A stretch of 64,000 nt of DNA from Chitinophagaceae bacterium (GCA_016703625.1 JADJBP010000002.1:496001-560000); one strand, 5' to 3'. Counted from the stretch's first letter, positions 49,224-56,681 are shown. The notes: generated by a model from the letters alone, not told the origin. Made by a program: numbers and translations.

Positions 49224-49886
49224 ATGGATGAATTTTACCATGTTTATAACCGGGGTAATAACAAACCCATTTTTTAAGAAAAATAATTACCTGTTTTTTA
49301 AGAAAAATCGGGGAACAACTTTCTCCCTGTTCAAATATTATTAATTACTGCCTGATGCCAACTCATTTTCATATCATTATACAGGCAAATGAGGAAGAGC
49401 ATTTCCGAAAGAAAATCATTTGGAGGTAAACCCATGCAGGAATTTGCATACAGGGTTGGCATGCTTTTGAGCAGATATACACAGGCTATAAATATTCAAA
49501 ATAATACAACCGGTTCTTTATTTCAACAAAAGACCAAAGCGAAAATTTTGTCTGAAGAAGTTGAAGGAATTATACAAAATTATCTTGAAAACTGTTTCTT
49601 TTATGTGCACAACAATCCTTTTGAAGCAGGTTTGGTTGCATCACTGCATGATTGGTTATATTCATCTTATCTTGATTATATTGGTAAACGTAATGGTACA
49701 TTATGTGATAAAGAAATTTTCTTTAAGCTGACAGGACTTACAATTAATGACATTTGGAATAGAACAGAAACAACATCAGTGATGAAATTATTAAGAAGTT
49801 TTGTTAGCAGGTTTAGTTATTTTATGAAAAGAAATGTTTTATTTGCGTTTAATGGTTCAGGCCACCCTGGAGCGTCCCGACCCTGA
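49224..49886 (+). pseudogene. REP-associated tyrosine transposase (RAYT, Y1/HUH type), three frame breaks
   Basis: Single-strand transposase related to IS200/IS605 TnpA. The N-terminal frame starts MDEFYHVYNRGNNKPIF (family hallmark FYHVYNRG). The HUH motif lies in a second frame as CLMPTHFHIII. The third frame (from 49389) reads RKSISERKSFGGKPMQEFA, LLSRYTQAINIQNNTTGSLF with the probable catalytic Tyr, and VHNNPFEAGLVASLHDWLYS. Breaks sit at T runs 49271-49276 (two T missing), about 49292-49297 (two missing) and near 49391 (two missing). All fit base-calling loss, so the gene may be intact in the cell. The stop codon is supplied by the downstream REP. Confidence 0.83.
49852..49883 (-). repeat. 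REP 4 (reverse), overlapping the RAYT 3' end
   Basis: atggttcaggccaccctgga followed by gcgtcccgaccctga. It overlaps the last codons of the transposase, which read NGSGHPGASRP and stop inside the REP. Confidence 0.85.
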
Positions 49887-49891
49887 TCGAG

Positions 49892-49938
49892 GGGTCGGGA
49901 CGCTAGCCTGGTCATAGCAAAGGAGCGGCCTGAACCAT
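49892..49938 (+). repeat. REP 5 (forward)
   Basis: gggtcgggacgct, core agcctggtcatagcaaagga, gcggcctgaaccat. Separated from REP 4 by the linker tgatcgag, matching the tgtttgag linker between REP 2 and REP 3. Confidence 0.85.
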
Positions 49939-50021
49939 CTTTCAGAATACTGCCAATCTCAATTTAAACAGTATCATTAATTTTTATAGCAAAAGAAAAT
50001 TCTGAAGTGATTTCCATGTCA

Positions 50022-50053
50022 ATGGTTCAGGCCGCCGGAAGCGTCCCGACCCT
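50022..50053 (-). repeat. REP 6 (reverse)
   Basis: atggttcaggccgccggaag followed by cgtcccgaccctt. Ends four bases before the stop codon of the convergent gene at 50058. Confidence 0.85.
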
Positions 50054-50057
50054 TAAA

Positions 50058-50588
50058 CTATCCACCAATAATTTCTTCAAGGGCTTTACTATAAATCTTT
50101 CCTCTTTTTTCTGCAAAATAATCTGCTCCCAGTATGATGGCTGCCTGTATGGCAAGGGCTGCACCAAGGCCCACCCAAAATGTGCGGCCCGGATTTGACC
50201 TGAACATAAAAATCAATACCAGGCCCGTTAAAATGAAAACTATTTCTACCCACCTGTAAATAACAAAATTTGCCATTACTTTTTTCATGCGCGGCATTTC
50301 GGTATGTTTGGCAAATGCAACAGGCTCCATGCCGATGTTGTATGCAATACCAGTCCTTTGTTTATCGGAACGGGCATACACGGTATAACCCACCACGGAT
50401 TGAATTAGGCCAATTGCCAGCAAAGGAATAGCGGCACCTTTAAAAAAAGCGGGGTTACTTTTTATAAAAAACCAGCAGGTGATTGCCAGCAAAATAGCCA
50501 CAATCCCAATGATGAGAAACAACAGGCTTTCCTGTTTTTCGCCGGTAAAATATTTATAAATAAAACTGAAATCCCTTTGCTCCAGCAT
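50058..50588 (-). CDS. Four-TM membrane protein of unknown function
   Basis: 176-aa inner-membrane protein with about four predicted TM helices (LLFLIIGIVAILLAITCWFF, FFKGAAIPLLAIGLIQSVVG, IVFILTGLVLIFMF, FWVGLGAALAIQAAIIL) separated by charged loops. No catalytic motif is visible and no named family was recognised. The start at 50588 follows the glutathione peroxidase stop by about ten bases on the same strand, so the two genes are probably co-transcribed. It has no close functional neighbour besides that. Confidence 0.78.
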   Translation of the reverse strand: MLEQRDFSFIYKYFTGEKQESLLFLIIGIVAILLAITCWFFIKSNPAFFKGAAIPLLAIGLIQSVVGYTVYARSDKQRTGIAYNIGMEPVAFAKHTEMPRMKKVMANFVIYRWVEIVFILTGLVLIFMFRSNPGRTFWVGLGAALAIQAAIILGADYFAEKRGKIYSKALEEIIGG

Positions 50589-50597
50589 ACAATGATT

Positions 50598-51245
50598 TTA
50601 TGGGTTCAAAACAGCAGTAATTTCTTTTCCAAGCGGTTCAATGGCTGATTCAAAAAAATGGGTGAGCCTCCCCTCTTCATCCACAATATACTTACAAAAA
50701 TTCCAGGAAGGCTGCTTATTATTCCAGCCGTTTTTTGCCGGGTCGGTAAGCCATTCAAATATTTTATTTTGACCGGGGCCCTTTTTAACCTGGCTTTTTT
50801 TCATTAACGGGAAACTTACGCCAAAGTTGATCCTGCAGAAAGCTGCGATATCTTCATCGCTTCCCTTTTCCTGTTCCTTAAAATCATTGGCCGGGAAACC
50901 GATCACCACCAGCTTTTCTTTGTACTGTTCACTCAGCTTCTGCAGATCGTCATACTGGCCGGTGTAACCACAGTCGGATGCAGTATTTACCAGCATTATC
51001 TTTTTACCCTTTAACTGTTCAAAATTAAATGGGGTGCCGTTATTTGAAGTATCCTTCAATGAATAAAATGAAACGGGCGGAACCGAGTTTTCATTTGACA
51101 GGTTCTTTGTGTTCACGCCTTTTTTACCCGCAAACCACATCAACATGGGGTAAACCGCCTTTAAAACTTTTTGCCTGCCTGTCATATTTTTTGAATTTTG
51201 GTTTGCAATTTCTACAAAGCTCCAAAAAGCGATCAGCAATAACAA
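50598..51245 (-). CDS. Membrane-anchored glutathione peroxidase family protein
   Basis: Thiol peroxidase that reduces hydroperoxides, probably with thioredoxin as donor. It uses Cys rather than selenocysteine in LVNTASDCGYTGQYDDLQKL, with later family segments VVIGFPANDFKEQE, FPLMKKSQVKKG and SWNFCKYIVDEEG. An N-terminal hydrophobic stretch (LLLIAFWSFVEIA) suggests a membrane anchor or signal. The start is uncertain: reading begins at TTG (51243-51245), no in-frame ATG lies upstream, and a homopolymer error there is possible. It leads into the four-TM gene. Confidence 0.87.
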   Translation of the reverse strand: MLLLIAFWSFVEIANQNSKNMTGRQKVLKAVYPMLMWFAGKKGVNTKNLSNENSVPPVSFYSLKDTSNNGTPFNFEQLKGKKIMLVNTASDCGYTGQYDDLQKLSEQYKEKLVVIGFPANDFKEQEKGSDEDIAAFCRINFGVSFPLMKKSQVKKGPGQNKIFEWLTDPAKNGWNNKQPSWNFCKYIVDEEGRLTHFFESAIEPLGKEITAVLNP

Positions 51246-51316
51246 TATTACTATGATTGCTTTTTTTAAAACGAGTGTATATTTTTCCTTTCAGCAACAG
51301 TTTTTTAAAAAATTAT

Positions 51317-52680
51317 TTATTTAATGATCATTTTAAATAATTTAAGTTTCCCTTTGAACGGCGGGTATTTCATCGACGGGTCGAACCAGGTAGGCGTTTT
51401 CATTACCGATTTTTTATGACTGAACGTGTCAAATGAATATTTGCCGTGGTATTGTCCGCTGCCGCTGAAACCCCTGCCACCAAAGGGTAAATGATGGTTG
51501 GTTAAATGCCAGCTTGCATTGTTTACACAGCCGCCGCCAAAAGCCACACTGTTTAACCAGTCCTTTTCTTTTGCAGTACTTGATGTAAACACATAAAAGG
51601 CCAAAGGGTTTTTGTTTAATGCTATTATTTTAAGCGCGTCTTCTCTGGTGCTGAAAGTAATCACAGGAAGTATGGGGCCAAAGATCTCCTCATTCATTAT
51701 CGCAGATCCCATATCAACCTGGTCCAGTATGGCAGGCTCAATGAATAATTTTTCAATGTTGGTTCTGCCGCCATGTAATATATTTCCATGCTGCAGGTAA
51801 CCGGCAAGCCTGTTAAACTGTTTTTCATTGATGATCTTTCCATAGTTATAACTTTCCTCCGGCTTATCTCCAAAAAAATGACCGATCACTTTCTTCATTT
51901 CTTCAACCAGTTCATCTTTTTTACTTTCATGCACCAATACATAATCAGGCGCCACACACATCTGCCCGGCATTGCTGAACTTGGTCATGACAATGCGTTT
52001 GGCCGCAATTTTTATGTTTGCATCGGCTTCAACAATGCAAGGTGTCTTGCCACCCAGTTCAAGCGTAACCGGCACCAGCCTTTCAGCAGCCATTTTATAG
52101 ATTATTTTCCCAACAGCTGTACTGCCGGTATAAAAAACATGGTCAAAAGTAAAATGGTTCATCATCTCCGGAATAACTGTTGCCCCATCCCCCTCCTTAA
52201 ACTGAATATAATTTTTATCAAAATTTTCTTCGATCATTTGTTTCATAATGGCGGATGTTGCCGGTGCAAACTCTGATGATTTAAGCACTGCACAATTACC
52301 GGCTGCAATAGCGCCGGCCAAAGGCGTCATCAATAACTGGAAGGGATAGTTCCAGGGACTGATGACCAGCACTACACCCAGCGGCTCCTGTAATACAAAA
52401 CTTTTTGAAGGAAAATTCAGTAAATTGGTAGAAACCTTTTCGTCCTGCATCCAGTTCTTTAAATGCTTCAAAGTATGTCTGATCTCGCTTAATAAAATCC
52501 TGTTTCGGTAACCCAGCATTCTTCCGGGCTCTTCTTCAGGTCGGTATACAAAGCCTCATGTAACTGCGTTTCATATTTCTTTACAGCAGCCTGCAATTTT
52601 TTCAGCTGTTCTTTTCTGAATGAATATGGCCGGGAGATGCCACTGTCAAAATAGCTGCGCATTTGCATTAAGTTCTGCAT
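51317..52680 (-). CDS. Aldehyde dehydrogenase family protein, frameshifted
   Basis: NAD(P)-dependent oxidation of an aldehyde to the acid; the short 455-aa form without N-terminal extension groups with fatty-aldehyde dehydrogenases (class 3). The cofactor segment ISPWNYPFQLLMTPLAGAIAAGN, the Glu in TLELGGKTP, the catalytic Cys in KFSNAGQMCVAPDYVLVH, and NEEIFGPILPVITF are all present. The N-terminal frame starts MQNLMQMRSYFDSGISRPY; the break at the A run 52494-52497 needs one base to restore TGFLLSEIRHTLKHL. A class 3 ALDH could act after an AlkB-type hydroxylase, but the two genes are 28 kb apart. Confidence 0.92.
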
Positions 52681-52686
52681 TAGGTG

Positions 52687-52694
52687 TAAATTTG
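52687..52694 (+). promoter_or_regulatory. -7 box TAAATTTG for tadA
   Basis: Exact TAnnTTTG match, 54 bases upstream of the ATG at 52748; it lies just outside the ALDH start on the other strand. Confidence 0.6.
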
Positions 52695-52747
52695 CGGAAA
52701 GGTACTGATTCGCTCATAATTCTACAGCATCGCTTAATTTGAATTGT

Positions 52748-53185
52748 ATGACAGATGAACAATATATGCAGCAGGCGCTGGTTGAAGCGCAAAAAGCATT
52801 TGAGAAAGAGGAAGTACCTGTAGGCGCCGTAATTGTAATGAACAACCGCATCATTGCCCGTGCACATAACCAGGTAGAATTGCTGAACGACAGTACGGCC
52901 CATGCCGAGATCCTGGCCATTACCACAGCTTTTAATTTTTTAAGCAGCAAATATTTACCGGAAGCAACATTATATGTTACGCTGGAGCCCTGCCTCATGT
53001 GCAGCGGTGCCCTGTACTGGAGTAAGATCGGCAGGATCGTTTATGGCGCAGCTGATGAGAAGAACGGTTACCGGAAATGTTGTGGAAGTAACAATCCCTT
53101 TCACCCAAAAACAGTTTTACAGGGAGGTATTTCAGCAATTGAATGTGCCAAACTGATGAAGGATTTTTTTAAGGCCCGCAGGTGA
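52748..53185 (+). CDS. tadA: tRNA-specific adenosine deaminase
   Basis: Converts adenosine-34 of tRNA-Arg(ACG) to inosine. The 145-aa protein has the zinc and catalytic motifs HAEI (TAHAEILAITTAF) and PCLMC (TLEPCLMCSGALYW), with VGAVIVMNNRIIARAHNQ upstream. The ATG at 52748 is chosen over an in-frame TTG three codons earlier. The stop abuts the end of a convergent T9SS mini-protein gene. Confidence 0.95.
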   Translation: MTDEQYMQQALVEAQKAFEKEEVPVGAVIVMNNRIIARAHNQVELLNDSTAHAEILAITTAFNFLSSKYLPEATLYVTLEPCLMCSGALYWSKIGRIVYGAADEKNGYRKCCGSNNPFHPKTVLQGGISAIECAKLMKDFFKARR

Positions 53186-53586
53186 TCACTGAATAAGCAG
53201 TTTGCTTTTCAGCCTGGTGGCACCCTGTTTCAGCATGACTACATACAGGCCGGATTTTTCTGAGAACATGAATACGATCATTTCATTGCCGTTTATTACA
53301 ATCCTTTTTCTTCCCTTACCATTTTTCCCTGAAAATCTATCAGCTGAACCTGTACATAGCCCGGTTCAAATCCCCTGATCTCAATTTCAATTTTATACTT
53401 TTCCGGGTTGGGATAAATACGGATCGATGGCCTGGTGCCGGCAGCAGCTGTATCCCGTTTACCTGAACCGTCAATAACCGGGGCCCTTTGCTGTTTACTG
53501 ACCGAATCAGGAACATCAGCCCGGTTTTGTGCAAAACCTGTACAAATTCCCGAAAACGTAAAAAAAAGAAATACTATTTGCCTCAT
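53186..53586 (-). CDS. Small secreted protein with T9SS type A sorting domain, frameshifted
   Basis: About 133 aa after restoring one base at the T run 53305-53309. A signal peptide (RQIVFLFFTFSGICTGFAQ) is followed by only about 30 linker residues and then a complete T9SS C-terminal sorting domain: IRIYPNPEKYKIEIEIRG, FEPGYVQVQLIDFQGK, and the end EKSGLYVVMLKQGATRLKSK. The second frame supplies the last strand and the stop at 53186-53188. A cargo consisting almost only of a signal peptide and sorting tag is unusual. It ends directly against tadA (tail to tail). Confidence 0.83.
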
Positions 53587-53613
53587 TTAAAAAGAATAAG
53601 AAAATAGATAACG

Positions 53614-53621
53614 TAAATTTG
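53614..53621 (+). promoter_or_regulatory. -7 box TAAATTTG for superoxide dismutase
   Basis: Exact TAnnTTTG match, about 48 bases upstream of the ATG at 53669. Confidence 0.65.
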
Positions 53622-53668
53622 CCTTCGATCTTTCACAATGATTTCTTAAAAAATAAAACAGATACACT

Positions 53669-54262
53669 ATGGCATTTACACTACCGGCTTTACCTTATGC
53701 ACATGAAGCATTGGAGCCACATATCGACACAAAGACCATGCAGATACATCATGGTAAACACCACCAGGCTTATGTAGACAATTTAAATAAAGCCATTGCG
53801 GGAACCCCGAACGAAAATAAAACTATTGAAGAACTCGTAGCTGCAGCAGGCAGTATCAGCCCGGCTGTACGCAATAACGGCGGCGGACACTGGAACCACA
53901 GTTTTTTTTGGGAGAGTTTAGCCCCCAATGCCGGCGGAACACCAACCGGCAAGTTAGCTGATGCCATCAATGAAGCTTTTGGTTCTTTTGATGCATTCAA
54001 AGAAAAATTTTCTGCAGCAGGTATGACCAGGTTCGGAAGCGGCTGGGCATGGCTGATCGTAAAAGACGGCAAGCTTGAAGTATCATCAACACCCAACCAG
54101 GATAACCCCCTGATGGATGTTGCTGAAGTAAAAGGCAAACCCATTTTAGGTTGCGATGTTTGGGAACATGCTTATTACCTGCATTATCAAAACCGCAGGG
54201 CCGATTATTTAGCTGCATTCTGGAATGTGGTTAACTGGAATAAAGTGGCGGAAAGGTTTTAA
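53669..54262 (+). CDS. Fe/Mn superoxide dismutase
   Basis: Dismutes superoxide in the cytoplasm. The 197-aa protein has ligands from HHGKHHQAYVDNL, GGHWNHSFFWESL, and GCDVWEHAYYLHYQNRRADYL, the full set expected for a Fe/Mn enzyme. The metal type (Fe, Mn or cambialistic) cannot be settled from these motifs alone. It is a single-gene unit with its own promoter and terminator. Confidence 0.96.
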   Translation: MAFTLPALPYAHEALEPHIDTKTMQIHHGKHHQAYVDNLNKAIAGTPNENKTIEELVAAAGSISPAVRNNGGGHWNHSFFWESLAPNAGGTPTGKLADAINEAFGSFDAFKEKFSAAGMTRFGSGWAWLIVKDGKLEVSSTPNQDNPLMDVAEVKGKPILGCDVWEHAYYLHYQNRRADYLAAFWNVVNWNKVAERF

Positions 54263-54265
54263 CCC

Positions 54266-54326
54266 CCCCCTCCGCACCCTGCCATTCGGTAATGAGCGTA
54301 GTCGAATTACGCTCAGGATGAGGGGG
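54266..54326. repeat. Composite palindrome downstream of superoxide dismutase
   Basis: An outer pair ccccctc / gaggggg encloses an inner perfect pair gagcgta (54294-54300) / tacgctc (54308-54314), around the core gtcgaat. The inner part belongs to the same dispersed GAGCGTAGTCGAA / CTTCGAC sequence class as the insertion in the SDR gene at 43666. Confidence 0.6.
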
Positions 54327-54344
54327 AACCTTCCTCAAATTCAT

Positions 54345-54376
54345 AGCTGTAATCTTAATTGGTTACAGCTTTTTTA
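54345..54376 (+). terminator. Intrinsic terminator after superoxide dismutase
   Basis: 8-bp stem agctgtaa / ttacagct (54345-54352 and 54363-54370) followed by a run of T residues. Confidence 0.82.
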
Positions 54377-54417
54377 TGCTTGCTTAGTGTGGTATCTTTA
54401 TGACCAGGTAATTGAAA

Positions 54418-54726
54418 ATGAGAAAAAACCATCCATTTATATTGGCTTTGATTTTATTATCAATAATATGTATAGATTTTTATATAAAAATATCCTGCTC
54501 CAATACTTCGGTAAATATTAAAAATTATATCGATCTATATGAAAGCAAGAATTTGTACAGGTTAAGTAATATTTATTATGCAACTTTTATAAATATTATA
54601 CTTGGTGCTGTTTCAATTTTTTTACTTCTAAAGTCCTTGAATCTTTTTAAAACCAAGCTGATTATATATACACTTGTTATTATTGCTTCCTTATTAGTTT
54701 TTTTGAATTTATTCAGTTTACTTTAA
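54418..54726 (+). CDS. Hypothetical small membrane protein, AT-rich
   Basis: 102 aa from the ATG at 54418, with two or three strongly hydrophobic segments (PFILALILLSIICIDFYI, FINIILGAVSIFLLL, LIIYTLVIIASLLVFLNLF). The coding region is noticeably richer in A and T than its neighbours, with many AAA, AAT, ATT and TTA codons, which may mean recent acquisition or a spurious open frame. No family was recognised. It sits between the superoxide dismutase terminator and yidD. Confidence 0.45.
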   Translation: MRKNHPFILALILLSIICIDFYIKISCSNTSVNIKNYIDLYESKNLYRLSNIYYATFINIILGAVSIFLLLKSLNLFKTKLIIYTLVIIASLLVFLNLFSLL

Positions 54727-54738
54727 AATCAACCATAG

Positions 54739-54969
54739 TTATGGCACCGGATCATAACCATGACCACCCCAGGGATGGCATTTGCTGATCCGCTTAATGG
54801 TAAGCCATAAACCTTTCAGAGGTCCGTATTTTTTTAATGCATCTATGCCATACTGTGAGCAGGTGGGTGTAAACCTGCACTTCGGCCCAAGCAGGGGTGA
54901 AATGATCCATTGATAAAGCTTTATCAAAGCGATGAACGGAAAACTAAGGATTTGCCAAACTGTTTTCAT
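54739..54969 (-). CDS. yidD: Membrane protein insertion efficiency factor YidD
   Basis: 76-aa membrane-associated protein that aids YidC-dependent insertion. The conserved core is YQWIISPLLGPKCRFTPTCSQYGIDAL, with the three Cys that mark the family, and KRISKCHPWGGHGYDPVP near the end. It overlaps rnpA by 26 bases at the same strand, the usual rpmH-rnpA-yidD order. Confidence 0.95.
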   Translation of the reverse strand: MKTVWQILSFPFIALIKLYQWIISPLLGPKCRFTPTCSQYGIDALKKYGPLKGLWLTIKRISKCHPWGGHGYDPVP

Positions 54970-55360
54970 TTGAAATTTTAATGAGCCTTTTCAAAACCTT
55001 CCCGGTTTTATCAAAAATGAGCCGGTACTCCGGTATTTCATTGCCAACATAAATAAAAAATACGGCAAGGTATTTCTGCTGTTGTTTCAATTGGTTCTGC
55101 AGATCAATTTTCTGCAGGCGGTATGCCTCCCGCATCAGGCGTTTGATACGGTTACGGTCAACTGCTTTTTTAAACCTTTTGCTGCCGACTGTAAAACCGG
55201 TTTGTAACGGAGCTTCAGCAGTTTCACCAAACTTCCACAATACCCTGAACGGGAAATTGGAAAATGAGTTTCCTCCTGTAAACAATTGTTCAATTGTTTT
55301 ACGGCTTTTCAGCTTTTCTTCTTTTGTAAAAGTATATCGTTGCCTGGTTTCCAATTCCAT
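54944..55360 (-). CDS. rnpA: Ribonuclease P protein component
   Basis: Protein subunit that helps RNase P RNA process tRNA 5' ends. The 138-aa protein has YTFTKEEKLKSRKTIEQLFTGG at the start and the RNA-binding signature AVDRNRIKRLMREAYR (RNR motif), with a variable Lys-rich C-terminus. It lies between yidD and rpmH, separated from rpmH by an intrinsic terminator. Confidence 0.95.
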   Translation of the reverse strand: MELETRQRYTFTKEEKLKSRKTIEQLFTGGNSFSNFPFRVLWKFGETAEAPLQTGFTVGSKRFKKAVDRNRIKRLMREAYRLQKIDLQNQLKQQQKYLAVFFIYVGNEIPEYRLIFDKTGKVLKRLIKISNENSLANP

Positions 55361-55407
55361 AAAATTAATACATCGTACTTTATACAGCCTTTATAAATTG
55401 TACAAAA

Positions 55408-55437
55408 CAAAAAAGTCTCCCGACAAATCGGGAGACT
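55408..55437 (-). terminator. Intrinsic terminator after rpmH
   Basis: Perfect 10-bp stem agtctcccga / tcgggagact (55414-55423 and 55428-55437) with a CAAA loop; on the minus strand it ends in a T run. It lies 44 bases downstream of the rpmH stop and upstream of rnpA, so rpmH is partly separated from rnpA-yidD. Confidence 0.92.
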
Positions 55438-55480
55438 GCATTTATTTTAACCTGGTTCCTGTTGAGGAGACCGGGAAATT

Positions 55481-55648
55481 TTATTTTTTATCACCGTGTT
55501 CGCTCGAAACTGTCAGACTGTGACGTCCTTTTTTTCTGCGGCTGGCCAATACCTTGCGGCCATTGGCGGTTTGCATACGTTGGCGAAAACCATGTACAGA
55601 TTTTCTGCGGCGCTTGTGCGGTTGATACGTTCTTTTTTTACCTGGCAT
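55481..55648 (-). CDS. rpmH: 50S ribosomal protein L34
   Basis: 55-aa basic ribosomal protein, too short for many gene finders. It begins MPGKKRTYQPHKRRRKSVHG and continues with FRQRMQTANGRKVLASRRKKGRHSL, the universal L34 sequence RRxxxHGFRxRMxTxxGRxVLxxRRxxGR. It is followed by a strong terminator and then rnpA. An exact -7 promoter box is about 95 bases upstream. Confidence 0.97.
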   Translation of the reverse strand: MPGKKRTYQPHKRRRKSVHGFRQRMQTANGRKVLASRRKKGRHSLTVSSEHGDKK

Positions 55649-55740
55649 TGTTTACGTTTTTTCCTTTTACAAATTAAATTTCTGAATTCATTTTTGTTAC
55701 ACTCAACAAGGCACCATCCCTGCTGTTTGTGAAAGGACGG

Positions 55741-55748
55741 CAAAAGTA
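55741..55748 (-). promoter_or_regulatory. -7 box TACTTTTG for rpmH
   Basis: Exact TAnnTTTG match on the minus strand about 93 bases upstream of the rpmH start, giving a leader of about 85 bases in which ribosomal-protein regulation could act. Confidence 0.6.
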
Positions 55749-55794
55749 GGGGAAATTTTTGATTTTAACTGTTCATTTGCCGGTTATTTACAAC

Positions 55795-56616
55795 TCAAAG
55801 GCCTAAATGTTTTGATTTAACGGGTTTGCCATAGAAAATGGCAGCATGGTTGTCGAAATCCTCCACAGAATCAGTGGTAAAAAAACCGATTTGCCCGTTT
55901 TTACTGCATTTTTCCGCTATTTCAGCATGCTTTTCCAAATACAGTTTAAGACTGTCGGCCACAATTTCACCCTGCGATAAAACGGTTACCCCTGCCGGGA
56001 TGGCCTTTTTTATCTTCTCCATCAACAGCGGATAATGGGTACAGGCCAATAGAATGGTATCAATATTACCCGATCTGCCCATCAGGTTATCGATATTTTT
56101 TTGGATAAAATAATCGGCTCCCGGGCTGTTGTATTCATTATTCTCTACCAGTGGCACCCACATGGGGCAGGCTTCCTGGAAAACATGTACTGCAGGATAA
56201 AATTTCTGGATCTCTATCGGGTATGAATTTGAAATGACCGTTCCGTTGGTAGCCAGTATGCCCACATTGCCTGTTTTGGTATACCGGCCAATGATCTCCG
56301 TGGTGGGCCTGATAACACCCAAAACCCTTTTTGAAGGATCAATTTTCTGCAGGTCGTTTTGCTGAATGGAACGCAGGGCCTTTGCCGAAGCAGTGTTACA
56401 GGCCAATATAACCAACGGGCACCCCTGGGTAAATAACCATTGCACACATTGCCATGTATATTCATACACCGTTTCAAAACTCCGGTTACCGTATGGCGAA
56501 CGGGCATTATCGCCCAGGTAGATATAATCGAATTGAGGAAGTGCAGCTGTAATTTCCTTTAATACAGTTAAGCCGCCGTAACCGCTGTCGAATATGCCAA
56601 TGGGCTGTTGCTTCAT
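55795..56616 (-). CDS. murI: Glutamate racemase
   Basis: Makes D-glutamate for peptidoglycan. The 273-aa protein has IGIFDSGYGGLTVLKEI (Asp10, Ser11), the first catalytic Cys in VILACNTASAKAL (Cys73) and the second in ILLACTHYPLLMEK. Last gene of the uppS-bamA-ompH-ompH-murI cluster on this strand. A terminator hairpin and the murI promoter overlap just upstream of its ATG, so it seems to be expressed separately from the OmpH genes. Confidence 0.96.
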   Translation of the reverse strand: MKQQPIGIFDSGYGGLTVLKEITAALPQFDYIYLGDNARSPYGNRSFETVYEYTWQCVQWLFTQGCPLVILACNTASAKALRSIQQNDLQKIDPSKRVLGVIRPTTEIIGRYTKTGNVGILATNGTVISNSYPIEIQKFYPAVHVFQEACPMWVPLVENNEYNSPGADYFIQKNIDNLMGRSGNIDTILLACTHYPLLMEKIKKAIPAGVTVLSQGEIVADSLKLYLEKHAEIAEKCSKNGQIGFFTTDSVEDFDNHAAIFYGKPVKSKHLGL

Positions 56617-56620
56617 TTGT

Positions 56621-56628
56621 CAAAAATA
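56621..56628 (-). promoter_or_regulatory. -7 box TATTTTTG for murI
   Basis: Exact TAnnTTTG match on the minus strand, ending 5 bases before the murI ATG, so the mRNA would be leaderless or nearly so. It lies in the T-rich tail of the ompH terminator. Confidence 0.65.
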
Positions 56629-56656
56629 ACAAAGCCTCCTGAAGATACAGGAGGCT
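56622..56656 (-). terminator. Intrinsic terminator after the second ompH gene
   Basis: Perfect 9-bp stem agcctcctg / caggaggct (56633-56641 and 56648-56656) with a 6-base loop; the minus-strand tail is T-rich. It lies 26 bases downstream of the ompH stop. Confidence 0.87.
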
Positions 56657-56681
56657 ATTATCAATTTTACAAAAATTAAAA

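Larger units (their letters stand above)
49892..50053. repeat. Right two-REP unit (direct repeat of 48861-49019)
   Basis: 162-bp unit of forward REP, 83-base spacer and reverse REP. The spacer is homologous to that of the left unit along its full length, with scattered substitutions and small indels. Confidence 0.82.
48860..50054. mobile_element. REP/RAYT locus: transposase gene inside a symmetric six-REP array
   Basis: A 1.2-kb block fills the whole interval between the convergent genes dusB and the 50058-50588 gene. Reading left to right it is REP(+), 80-bp spacer, REP(-), 7-bp linker, REP(+), the RAYT gene, REP(-), 8-bp linker, REP(+), 83-bp spacer, REP(-). The two spacers are clearly homologous, so each flank carries the same two-REP unit and one further REP points into the gene. 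The outermost bases are inverted copies (gggtcgggacgc and gcgtcccgaccc). REP-associated tyrosine transposases (RAYTs) are known to mobilise the REPs around them. Confidence 0.85.

Noticed and set aside
55513..55743. 76-aa frame on the minus strand overlapping rpmH
   Set aside because: It is in the same frame region as, and includes, no part of the L34 protein; its codon content is not protein-like and rpmH on the same strand accounts for the conservation.
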